From assembly GCA_030435675.1 (NCBI GenBank), contig CM059624.1:15462769-15526768 (forward strand): a DNA stretch of 64,000 bases, read 5' to 3'. Each line of letters opens with the position of its first letter. Position 1 is the first letter of the stretch. Shown one piece after another: positions 55,898-64,000 of this stretch. Position numbers and translations under genes: made by a program. Origin of the DNA: Steinernema hermaphroditum. Taxonomy: Eukaryota; Nematoda; Chromadorea; Rhabditida; Steinernematidae. Under the pieces are notes generated by a model. The model made no database searches, had not been told where the DNA came from, and worked only from the letters and a program-made list of their open reading frames with translations.

Positions 55898-56835
55898 ATG
55901 GGGAAGTGCAGCGAAGAGATCATTCCCGGAGAAGACGAGCTGGCGCTCGTGCGCGAAGAAAACGAACCTGAGGCTTCACATGCACCATCAAGAAGAAAGC
56001 GAAAGAAGAAAGACACGATCAGTATTGAGCCGTGGATTGGAACCGACTACACCGAAGATGACGTAAAACGGCTGATCATCAGAGAAGTGCAGCCACGAGA
56101 GTTCGTTTGGGCGGAAAGCCATCCAGAATACAAGAACACTTATAAGAAGACTGGCGTGTTTGAAGGCATTGCACAGAAAATAAATCATGATACAGGGATG
56201 GAAATGAACGGTAAGTTCGTCGTGTCGTAAATTTTGCATTTCATCTTTTTTAGGTCAGTATGTAGGAGAAACGTGGGGAGCTCTTCACAAGTACTACAAG
56301 AAGAACGTCAAGGGAAGGAAGCCGCAGACAGGAGATGGAGCAGACGCCAGTGCGAAGATCCACTGGAAGTTCAGTGAAGATCTCGCTTTTCTGGATGAAT
56401 TAAGATCGGCAATTGAAAGGTACCTCTGTCGTCTGCTCTGATGTCACTATGAGTTTTAGGCCGCGTCTCCTGCTTTCGCAGGGCTCGGTCTCCAGCTATG
56501 AGTATGCCTCACACATTGACGCCACAAATGAAGGAATTGGACATGATCCACTCGATTTTGAAGGACCCTCATCGCCTCAAATAGGTCAGTCATCAGAGGA
56601 GCCGCTTGCACATCGCCAGAAGAAGGGGATGGATCCTGTAGAAGTTGCAATAATTTCTACTACAGATGCAATTAAAGAGCAGATCTCGCGCAATGTGTCC
56701 GAAGCCACGTTTGGTCATTACGTGCAAAAGGTGGTTAACGACGTCGAAACAAAAAATCGCCGTCTGGCCATCCAGCTTAAACATGAGGTTTTGGACATTT
56801 GTAACAAGTATGAACTGTTGTGTCTTGACGTTTAG
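55898..56835 (+). CDS. Harbinger-1 MADF-domain DNA-binding protein
   Basis: Exons are 55898-56210, 56254-56419 and 56460-56835, with 40-43-nt introns and matching phases. The product is about 284 residues. A Lys/Arg-rich segment (SRRKRKKKD) looks like a nuclear signal. The MADF domain follows: LIIREVQPREFVWAESHPEY, KKTGVFEGIAQKIN and, across the first intron, GETWGALHKYYKKN. The C-terminal helical region (VSEATFGHYVQKVVNDVETK) is typical of BESS-like or self-association tails. In PIF/Harbinger elements such proteins bind DNA and partner with the transposase encoded downstream. An acceptor-like TTATTTTAG lies 7 bases before the ATG, compatible with trans-splicing. No lesion is seen. Confidence 0.85.
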
Positions 56836-56934
56836 AATAAATGTACCGTTTCCTATGAGTACCTTTCGTTTGTGCTGTTCCTCGGGTGAATACTGTGTTG
56901 TTGGTCAAATATAGTATTATATGCATCTTTCCAG

Positions 56935-58257
56935 ATGGATGCAAACGAAGCGTTCAATTACCTGGTCGTTCTGCGGGAACTTAACCGCCTTCGCCGTGTA
57001 AGAAAGAAGAAGCGCCGCTACTACGTGCGCCCAGCACATCTTCTTCATCAGCCAGCGCGTTTTCGGCTGTTTCAAACTTACTACGAATCCGACGATCGCC
57101 GAGATCTACAGAAGTTCCTTCTCCTCTCGAGAGATGCTTTCGACGAACTCCATTCTGTTCTCGAGGCGAGGACACATAAGGCTGGAACTCATCGCTTCCC
57201 ACTGTCGTCCAGAGAACGTCTTGCCGTGTTCTTAAGGTATACGAGACTTCTCTACATTCTCTATGTTCTTTGCTCTCTAGATTTGCCGCTCATGAATCAA
57301 GCATACGCAGTCTGGAAACTTTGTTTGGGATCGGGTGTAGTACAGCGCATGGAATAATTAAACAAGTCACGGCATCTATAAATGAATGCCTCATCTCCTG
57401 CATGCCGATGCTGTCAGAAGACTTCTTACGAAGACAGGCGGCAGAATTTCAAGAACGCTGGCATTTCCCGCATTGCCTGGGTGCCCTCGACGGGAAGCAC
57501 TTCGATATCAAAGTGCCCTCTGGTCAAGGATCACTGTATTTTAATCACTTGCACTTCAACTCTATCGTTGGTCTCGCTTGGGTCGATGCCCAATATCGCT
57601 TCATACTTCTCGATATCGGCGCACCAGGGCGATGTTCCGACTCACAGGTGAGCAACCACTGTTGGCCTACAGTACTGACCTAACTTTTAAGATTTACAAC
57701 GCCAGTCCGATCGCTCAGGGATTTCTAGATGGCACTTATCAGATCCCCCCACCTGAAAGAGTTAATAATGTGGAACTGCCGTTTGTTGTTGTCGCAGATC
57801 AAGGCTTCCGCTTGTCCGAAGTAGTCATGAGACCATTTAACCAACGCGATGCGGCCCGTGACGAAAGAAAAAGAGAGTTTAATAAACGACTTTCGAGGTG
57901 AGGAGGACAAGTTGACATTATGCCACTATCAAGCTAGTCTTCAGAGCCCGGCGCGTAAGCGAGAACTGCTTTGGCATTCTCGTCAATCGCTTTCGTGTGC
58001 TACTCAGCCCTCTCCAGATGGCAGTTAGCGACGCGCCAAAGTTTGTCGCGGCTCTAGCACTGCTCCATAATTGGCTGCGAAATCGCGAAATCGAAAGAGG
58101 CGAAGAACCCGAATACTTGGAAGTCAACGCTGCCCGACTCTCTTCTTCGACGCCCTCTGCTCACCCGTCAACTTCGCAAGGAATACGAACAAGAGAACTG
58201 TTCACCAATTTCTTTTCCAGTGCAGAAGGGCACATCGATTGGGACAGAATTCACTGA
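56935..58257 (+). CDS. Harbinger-1 DDE transposase
   Basis: Exons 56935-57236, 57281-57647, 57692-57897 and 57945-58257 join in phase to about 395 residues. The N-terminal part has the RRVRKKKRRYYVRP basic block and FRLFQTYYESDDR, with the helix-turn-helix LETLFGIGCSTAHGIIKQVT after intron 1. The DDE_Tnp_4 core shows LGALDGKHFDIKVP (first Asp), LLDIGAPGRCSDSQ (second Asp region) and RRVSENCFGILVNRF (the Glu). The same blocks sit at the same places in Harbinger-2. The enzyme cuts and pastes the element. No stop or frameshift is seen, so it may be functional. It begins 100 bp after the MADF gene in the same orientation. Confidence 0.9.
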
Positions 58258-58357
58258 ATATTATTGTGTTCAGCGTTCAGCGAAATGTTAAAAGAGCTCA
58301 ACAATAAAACCAGAAATGAGACACCTGAGGCGTCAAGAAATTCCTACGGTGCAAGTT

Positions 58358-58435
58358 GCCCCGCGCGCGCGGGGCAAATGGGTGTTCATACTTTTTTCCG
58401 AAGTATGAACGCAAATTTGCCCCGCGCGCGCGGGG
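58358..58435. repeat. Harbinger-1 right palindromes and hairpin
   Basis: GCCCCGCGCGCGCGGGGC at 58358-58375 and again, minus its last base, at 58419-58435. Between them GTTCATACTT and AAGTATGAAC form a hairpin at 58384-58410. Confidence 0.85.
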
Positions 58436-58436
58436 T

Positions 58437-59036
58437 TGGGTCAAGAAGTCCGGCTTGTTCGCGACCATGGAAAAGAAATGAGCCGAAGAATCTGCAGTGG
58501 ATGGAATGTTTTCAAACAGTACAAGCAGTTCCTTACCAATCCGACCGTCGAGATGAGATGGAAGCGGCGCCTGTTCAACATGTGCGTCCTTCCAGCGATG
58601 CTGTACGGAGCGGAGACGTGGGCGCTGACGAAGTCCGCCTGCAAGAGGCTTGCGACCGCACAGCGGAAGATGGAGCGGCGAATGGTCGGCGTTCGTCTCG
58701 TAGACAAGAAGACGAACGATTGGCTGCGCGGAGTGACGAAGATATCTGACGTGGCGGAATCTGCAAAGAAGAGAAAGATGAAATACGCGTGGAAACTCGC
58801 AAATGAAGACGAAGAAAAGTGGTCGAAACGCCTGACTGACTGGAGGCCAATCGTTTCGAGACCACTCGGACGACCCAGAACAAGATGGCGAGACGACATC
58901 CGAAAAGCGCTGAGGACACAAGCGTGGCAGAACCAAGCGAGAAGAACAACACTGCGCCAATGGTTGAACATAATGGGATCCGCTTGATGTAAATCAATGA
59001 TACGGAATAAATGTTATGTTATGTTATGTTATGTTC
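58437..59036 (+). pseudogene. RTE-type LINE 3' fragment
   Basis: One frame is open from about 58436 to TGA at 58985: MSRRICSGWNVFKQYKQF, MRWKRRLFNMCVLPAMLYG, SACKRLATAQRKMERRM and RPLGRPRTRWRDDIRKAL. This is the C-terminal ~180 residues of an RTE-clade polyprotein, beyond the reverse-transcriptase active site, as in the copy at 24.7-25.2 kb. It ends in a (TATGT)n microsatellite at 59007-59035, the normal RTE 3' tail. The 5' truncation is typical of LINE insertion. It lies directly between the two Harbinger elements and probably explains why Harbinger-2 has no visible left end. Confidence 0.8.
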
Positions 59037-59046
59037 AGTGTTCCCA

Positions 59047-59916
59047 ATGACAGACAGAGAGTTTACTCTGCCCGATGAGAGATTGTCTCCTGATTTGGAA
59101 GTCGTGTCTGCACAGCGTAAGGACTTGACCGATGACGACTTGAAGATTCGTCTCATCGGTCTCGTAGAGGAACGACCTGTTATTTGGAAGGTTCAAAGTG
59201 ACGATCTCAAGTTGAAGGACGAACGGATCAAGGCCTTGGCCGACATCGCTAGCGTTTTGAATAGTGAATTTTGTGTTCACTACGACGGTAAGCTCCGAGT
59301 GCATTTGATCGTAAGAAGCTTTGTTTGCATCTAGGTTCCACCGTAGCCAAGGAATTCAAAAAGCTCAAGTATTCCTACGGTCGAGCGAAGGCAGCGGGAA
59401 AGACCGGAGAAGGTGCAGACGACGCGAAACGTCGGAAGAACGCTTTTCGCTACACCGCTGAAATGACGTTCCTGTAGCAGAACGATCACGTTATGGACAA
59501 GTAGGACTTTGACTTTCTTCTAACATTTACCCTGTGTTTGCAGACAACGAGTTGTCGTTGGAACCGGCGATGAAGAACTTCTTTACGAAGCCCAGGCAAT
59601 GAGCTCCTGCTCAGCGGACGAGAGCGACGTTGCAGCGTCGCAGAAGAAGACGACAACGCCCATCTCAAGAACTCCGAGAAAGAGAAGACGCCGTGAAAGC
59701 GACATCGAGGACATCGACAAGGCCATGTTAGAGACCGTGCAGAATCTTACGGGGAAGCTGACGTCGGAACAGAAGACCGCAGAGACGCTCGTTGGAGAAA
59801 CCATCGCCTCTACTCTTCTAGAGGTCGGCAAGAAAAATCCTTCACTGGCCTTGCGGATGAAGAGGGAGCTCTTCGAGCTGTGCTTCAAGTTCGAAGAGGA
59901 ACTGTTGCTGTTATAG
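59047..59916 (+). pseudogene. Harbinger-2 MADF-domain protein with one in-frame TAG
   Basis: Exons are 59047-59287, 59335-59500 and 59544-59916. MADF features: LIGLVEERPVIWKVQSDDLK, DERIKALADIAS and, after the intron, VAKEFKKLKYSYGRAKAAG. A TAG at 59475-59477 interrupts exon 2 just before its end; the frame then continues into exon 3, with KKTTTPISRTPRKRRRRES (nuclear-signal-like) and a helical tail ending LFELCFKFEEELLLL. Layout and length match the MADF gene of Harbinger-1, though identity is low. A sequencing error or an alternative donor upstream of the TAG could also explain the stop. Confidence 0.75.
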
Positions 59917-60042
59917 TATGCTCATCTTTTGTTTTCACTTATCGATAAATGTGTTCTTTACAACTACCATGTGAAACCTATCGCTATCGATGATCTATAC
60001 TGTATATCCTTCCAACTGTAATTCTTAACTAGACCATTTCAG

Positions 60043-61369
60043 ATGCGAACGCCTATTGCAGCATCCGCTCTAGCGCTTTTGGCAATACTTAGACGAAGGA
60101 GAACTCGCCGCCAGCGAAGGGTCTACGTTCGGCAGTCACATCTGGCGCACCAAGAAGCGCGCTTCCAGCTTTTTGAGCAATACTATCAAAACTCTGGTGA
60201 ATTGAAGCTCTTCCTTCGTTTCAATAGAGAGGACTTTGACCGCCTTCACGAGATTTTGAAGCCGGATTTGGTGAAGAAAGCAAATCATCGATTCCCTTTG
60301 ACATCGAAACAACGTTTAGCGGTATTCCTACGGTGCGTTTACTGGCAGAGCCATAATCTAAATCCCTTTTTCCAGGTTCGTTGCCCACGGTGCCAGTTAC
60401 AGGGGAATTGAAACCACGTTCGGAATCGGAAAAACGACTGTCATCGAGATTATTCGAACAGTGACGGCAACTGTCATCAACAGACTCCGCTTCCCGTGTC
60501 CAACGACAGCAGAATGGCTGCAAATAGCTCACGACTTTGAAAGAAAATGGCACTTTCCACAGTGCATCGGAGGCGTCGACGGAAAATATTTCGCCATAGA
60601 TGTAAGGAAGATATGATGATGGTCTAGTTGCTTGTGTTACAGGCACCGACAGGCGAAGGGTCCGTATATTACAACCACAAATTCTTCCACTCGATCATTG
60701 GACTAGCATGGGTGGACGCCAACTATAAGCTGATCTTCTTCGATGTCGGAAGCCCTGGCCGATGCTCCGACGCCGGTGTCTACAAGTCTAGCCCAGTTGC
60801 TGCCAAGATTCGCTCAGGACAAGCCGGAATTCCCAACGATCGTCCACTCGGAAGCTACGATCTTCCATTCGTCTTTGTCGCTGACCAGGGCTTCAAACTC
60901 TCGAAGCACGTTCTTCGCCCTTTCTCACAACGTGATGCACTACGTGATAAGGTTAAAAATGAATTCAACTATCGGCTATCACGGTAAGACAGACTAGTTC
61001 TCGAACTGTGAATCAACCTCTACTTTCAGAGCGCGACGTGTGACCGAGAACTGCTTCGGCATACTGGTAAACAGGTTTCGAATACTGCGAAGTCCACTCG
61101 GAATGGATCCGGACAACGCGAGAAATCTGATTGTGGCAGTAGGACTTCTCCACAACTATCTTCGATCTGCGGAAATCGCTCGCAATGAAACGCCACAGGA
61201 TATCGTCGAAGCCGACGCACAAGATATAGCTACAGACATGACCGCTCCCGCAACTGATGACTCAATGAGCTCGAGACAGCTGTCACAAGAGGCCAGCGAG
61301 ATTCGTAATAAGTTTGCTGACTACTTTTTTAGTCCGGAAGGACGAGTAACGTTCAGAAATTACGAATAA
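60043..61369 (+). CDS. Harbinger-2 DDE transposase
   Basis: Exons 60043-60332, 60376-60601, 60643-60983 and 61030-61369 join in phase to about 398 residues. Blocks: RRRRTRRQRRVYVRQSHLAH, FQLFEQYYQNSGELKLFLRF, helix-turn-helix ETTFGIGKTTVIEIIRTVTA, first Asp in IGGVDGKYFAIDAPTGEG, second Asp region FFDVGSPGRCSDAGVY, and Glu in RRVTENCFGILVNRF. Intron positions only partly match Harbinger-1: the first and last are conserved, the middle one is shifted. No stop or frameshift is visible. It starts 126 bp after the MADF gene. With a damaged partner gene and no visible left end, the element itself is probably immobile. Confidence 0.9.
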
Positions 61370-61416
61370 AAGTACCGTTTCTAGTGATTTCCGCCTCCTA
61401 CACCACGACTTCACGA

Positions 61417-61583
61417 AACTGTTTCCGGAAACTGTTTCCGGGCGGTCATAGTGCAAAACGCGACTATGACCGCGAAACTGTTTCCGCAAACCTGGAAACC
61501 GTTTCCGCGCCCCGGAAACAGTTTTCAAGCAAAATCCGGAAACTGTTTCCGGAAACCGTTTCCGGAACTATGACCAGGCCTTT
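61417..61583. repeat. Harbinger-2 right terminal array
   Basis: Nine or so copies of GAAACTGTTTCCGG or close variants, themselves palindromic (GGAAAC...GTTTCC), lie between two GGTCATAGT/ACTATGACC hairpins (61445-61471 and the end at 61567-61574). The matching left array is absent near 59.04 kb. Confidence 0.7.
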
Positions 61584-61630
61584 AGTTTTTGTCCAATTTC
61601 TGTAATGACCATCACGTCTTTTCTCTGCAG

Positions 61631-61741
61631 CATCTTCTAGAGGCGGAAAATCCACGTAAACGTACTAGTGGTAGCTCTTCTGCTGACTCGGCTGTAGGCG
61701 GTCGGTCCTCTTGGCCGTCTCCGACGTTGGCGCTGCCCTAA
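61631..61741 (+). CDS. candidate terminal exon
   Basis: After a TTTTCTCTGCAG acceptor the frame reads HLLEAENPRKRTSGSSSADS, then AVGGRSSWPSPTLALP and TAA, 37 codons. It may be the last exon of a plus-strand gene whose intron took in Harbinger-2. No upstream partner exon is identified, so this is weak. Confidence 0.25.
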   Translation, partial: HLLEAENPRKRTSGSSSADSAVGGRSSWPSPTLALP

Positions 61742-61957
61742 AAGGTTTGTTATGCGGCTTATGGAACTCCACTCATACGATCATCTCCTCCCTAAAGTCA
61801 TCTAATCGCAAGGAGAACGCATATGAGTTGACACATATGAATACCAGCAAGAATGAAATCATGGCAGAAGATCTGAAATATGTGTTTTGAAGGAAAACTA
61901 ACTCCATACGCGGAAATTTAAAGGTCACGTTAAACATAGGCCGCGATCAGAGAGGGA

Positions 61958-62270
61958 GGGGCGCGAGGGAGAGGCACGAGGGAGAGGCACGAGGGAGAGC
62001 TGGCAGGAGCGGGAGCTGGCTAAAGGGGGAGCTGGTTGGAGAGGGAGCTGGCTGGAGGAGGAGCGGACTGGAGGGGGAGCTGGCTGGAGCGGGAGCTGGC
62101 TGGAGGGGGAGCTGGCTGGAGGGGGAGCTGGCTGGAGGGGGAGCTGGCTGGAGCGGGATCTGGCTGGAGGAGGAGCTGGCTGGGGGGATCTGGCTGGGGG
62201 AGGAGCTGGCTGGAGCGGGAGCTGGCTGGAGGAGGAGCTAGATGGAGGGGGAGCTGGCTGAGGGAGAGGC
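61958..62270. repeat. GGAGCTGGCTG minisatellite
   Basis: About 16-bp units of GAGCTGGCTGGAGGGG with G/C and length variants repeat roughly 15 times; GCACGAGGGAGAG units lead in at 61960-62000. Purine-rich strand asymmetry is strong. No coding claim is made. Confidence 0.9.
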
Positions 62271-62785
62271 GCGAGGGCACGCGAAGCGATCAAACGAAGG
62301 AGGAAGAGTGGCTGGACATGGAATGGCGACATGTCGATTCCTTAAATCTCAGTTCCGGTTGTTAAGGGCGTAGCCGCTCCTCCTACTAGAAAGCCGCGCC
62401 CCGCACGGGGCCAGCCTCCGCGGCCAGTGCCGCCTCCATTTTTTATGTTGGTTTCTAAGAGATACAAGGCATTAAGCAAAAATCTTTTGCGAGGAGCGGT
62501 TGGCTTACATGGGAGTCTAAGCACGTTGGCCTTTATTAATCAGTCCAAAGAAAATTTGATACCACTACAGCAAGCAGGACAAATCTGGAAACGCGAACAC
62601 TCTCGTAATAAAATCGCGAACACTTTCGTCCTGCCTTGTGGCCAAGAGTGACCATTAAAGCGTCAAGAAGGGTATTCCGATCAGGATTGAAAACGTTTGC
62701 ACAGAATTTCCTGCTTTTTTCATTTGGTTGTAAACTCATTTTGTCTTTATGTCGTAAATGAAAAGTTATAAGCAGTTGGTCGACT
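62271..62785. other. no supported gene
   Basis: Mixed sequence with a GC-rich patch at 62385-62435 and AT-rich DNA after it. Open frames are short and featureless. Confidence 0.35.
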
Positions 62786-62812
62786 TACAGTATTTATTAC
62801 GCACCCTGTATA
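62786..62812 (-). repeat. orphan mariner terminal repeat
   Basis: On the minus strand TATACAGGGTG, then five bases, then TAAATACTG matches the 5' end of the dead mariner at 4855-4879 (TATACAGGGTG, five bases, TAAATACTG). No transposase is nearby, so this is a solo end or the edge of a small non-autonomous relative. Confidence 0.5.
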
Positions 62813-62865
62813 CGAGGGATAACATTGAGTTGGTGAACTGAAAATGTCTTTTTTGCTTGGCTCCT

Positions 62866-63295
62866 ATTCTCGTACTCGCAAAGCCAGTTTGTGGAGTGTG
62901 TTCGTCATTCCCAGGACTCTCACTGGTGTCGCGGTGGCGAGCGGTCGGTCCTTCCGGTCGCTTTCTGAATGTCTGGTTGATCGGATGGCAAACCCCGTGG
63001 CAGTTATGACTGTTCCGGCTTCCGGAGGGAATTGGGACACCCGGAAGTCGTAGTTCCACCACCGCTGACAACAAGATGTCCGGCGCCAGGAATCCGGCCG
63101 CGTGAGAAGTCGTACTGAAGGCCGCCGACGCTCTGAGGATGCCACCACCAGCGAAGACGCTACTCCCGGACCACGGACTCCTCTCTCTGAAGCAGATGCG
63201 AACTCAGAAGCGTCCGCTATGCCGCGAACGCCCGCAAAGAAGATGTTCCGTCGCCATTCCCGAAGTTTCGCCGATTCCCAGATGCAGATTTTTCG
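62866..63295 (-). repeat. unknown interspersed repeat, copy C
   Basis: Reverse complement of about 24335-24675 in copy A. Shared blocks include CCGGCTTCCGGAGGGAATTG, CACCGCTGACAACAAGATG and ACTCCCGGACCACGGACTCC. Copies A and C contain the 3' half; copies A and B the 5' half. Confidence 0.75.
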
Positions 63296-63402
63296 ATGTT
63301 ATTGCCACTGAACATGCGCTTGATCATTGTTAAATCGTTCTTAAACTTCAATTTCGAGGGAGAATCAAAGAGAATTTAGCAAGTTGTGAGTTGAGAACTT
63401 AC

Positions 63403-63570
63403 GGGTTGGCTCCCCTGTAGGAGAAGTTGCTGTAGTGGGGTCGGTGGCCGTTGAAGGCGTAGCGGCGTTTGTACTGGTGTTGTTGCGGCTTGGCGACGTC
63501 GTAGTACTCGAGGACGTTGGTGCAGGAGGCGTGGTGGAAGTATTCGTGGTTGAAATAAAAAAAATTCCAA
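63403..63570 (-). CDS. candidate Thr-rich mucin-like exon
   Basis: The minus-strand frame TTNTSTTPPAPTSSSTTTSP, NNTSTNAATPSTATDPTTAT ends at a good GTAAGT donor (63402). A second frame is also open because ACN-rich codons read without stops when shifted. No clear acceptor was found at the 5' side. Style matches the Ser/Thr-rich exons at 29-32 and 44.4 kb. Confidence 0.35.
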
Positions 63571-63677
63571 CCGGGAAATTCAGGCCCGCACATTAAAATC
63601 CAGAAGATACGAACTTGCAGGTGGGTTATGGCTTATGTGGAGTGTGATTCTTGTATTGTCGTCGTTGGTGGAAAAAC

Positions 63678-63727
63678 CGGGGAGTCGCAGTAGACGAAGA
63701 CGACGATGAACTAGTTGAACTAATCGA
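63678..63727 (-). CDS. candidate Ser-rich short exon
   Basis: After AATTTCAG (acceptor 63728-63730) one frame reads SISSTSSSSSSSTATP up to a possible GTTTTT donor. It would precede the exon at 63403-63570. The remainder to 64000 shows no supported feature. Confidence 0.3.
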
Positions 63728-64000
63728 CTGAAATTCAATGAAGCGCTTTGACCCTTAGTTTGCGGTTCAAAATATACGATTTCTCGATCAGATACGCCGC
63801 ACAAATGTGAATGGAATGTGAATCTTTGATCTTTTAGGGGATGTTCAAAACAAAAATTTGGTATGCACCATTTAACGACACAGCCACAGAACTCTTCTCG
63901 GTGGGAAGCCTGAAGAAGCGAACTCCACCGCAGATTTAGCTCGGAAAATGCAATTTTGCCAGTTTTCGACCAAATTGAGCAATTCAGGATATTACGGAAC

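Larger units (their letters stand above)
55454..58437 (+). mobile_element. PIF/Harbinger transposon 1
   Basis: Two genes, a MADF-domain protein and a DDE transposase, lie between GC-palindrome-rich ends that share GGTGTTCATACT and copies of GCCCCGCGCGCGCGGGGC. This two-gene layout is standard for PIF/Harbinger, where the second protein helps the transposase enter the nucleus and bind DNA. Both genes look intact. The exact ends and the 3-bp target duplication cannot be fixed by eye. Confidence 0.85.

Overview
The window reads as nuclear DNA of a nematode, probably a rhabditid. Genes have many very short introns (about 27-56 nt) ending in TTTCAG-like acceptors. One gene is a neurensin-family membrane protein, and most of the rest is invertebrate-type transposons (BEL/Pao, Tc1/mariner, hAT, PIF/Harbinger, MULE, RTE). 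The species cannot be read from the sequence. All exon joins are hand-made from splice signals and reading frame.

Layout. 1-3.3 kb: the 3' exons of a coiled-coil gene (+) converge on a two-exon neurensin-like gene (-). 3.5-22.1 kb: almost gene-free. It holds a dead Tc1/mariner copy, tRNA-derived SINE-like heads, and an imperfect inverted repeat of about 4 kb (13.36-17.3 kb) with a later insertion in one arm. 22.1-25.3 kb: a hAT transposase cut off before its C-terminus, a three-copy unknown repeat, and an RTE LINE fragment with an internal 5' inversion and a 12-bp target-site duplication. 26.8-33.6 kb (-): a polytopic membrane protein gene, joined in frame to a Ser/Thr-rich exon with a C-type-lectin-like start, plus further Ser/Thr-rich exons. 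A MULE fragment lies between these exons, flanked by 15-bp minisatellite arms in inverted orientation.

35.2-44.0 kb: a full-length BEL/Pao retrotransposon with 682-bp LTRs that differ at 8 sites by my count and a 5-bp target duplication. 45.3-54.2 kb: a second, divergent BEL/Pao element with one long gag-pol frame and a truncated 3' LTR. Both carry an extra ORF between pol and the 3' LTR, where envelope genes sit in other retroelements. In both, that ORF encodes a helical region followed by three CCHC zinc knuckles, so it looks like a second Gag/nucleocapsid. This is the best candidate in the window for an undescribed system.

55.4-61.6 kb: two unrelated PIF/Harbinger elements, each with a MADF-domain gene and a DDE transposase gene, separated by an RTE fragment. 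61.6-64 kb: minisatellite, an orphan mariner end, another copy of the unknown repeat, and more Ser/Thr-rich exon candidates on the minus strand.

The host genes are few and unrelated in apparent function. The unifying feature is transposon nesting: Ser/Thr-rich minus-strand exons occur at 29-32, 44.4-44.6 and 63.4-63.7 kb with transposons between them. They could be one very large gene or several paralogues.
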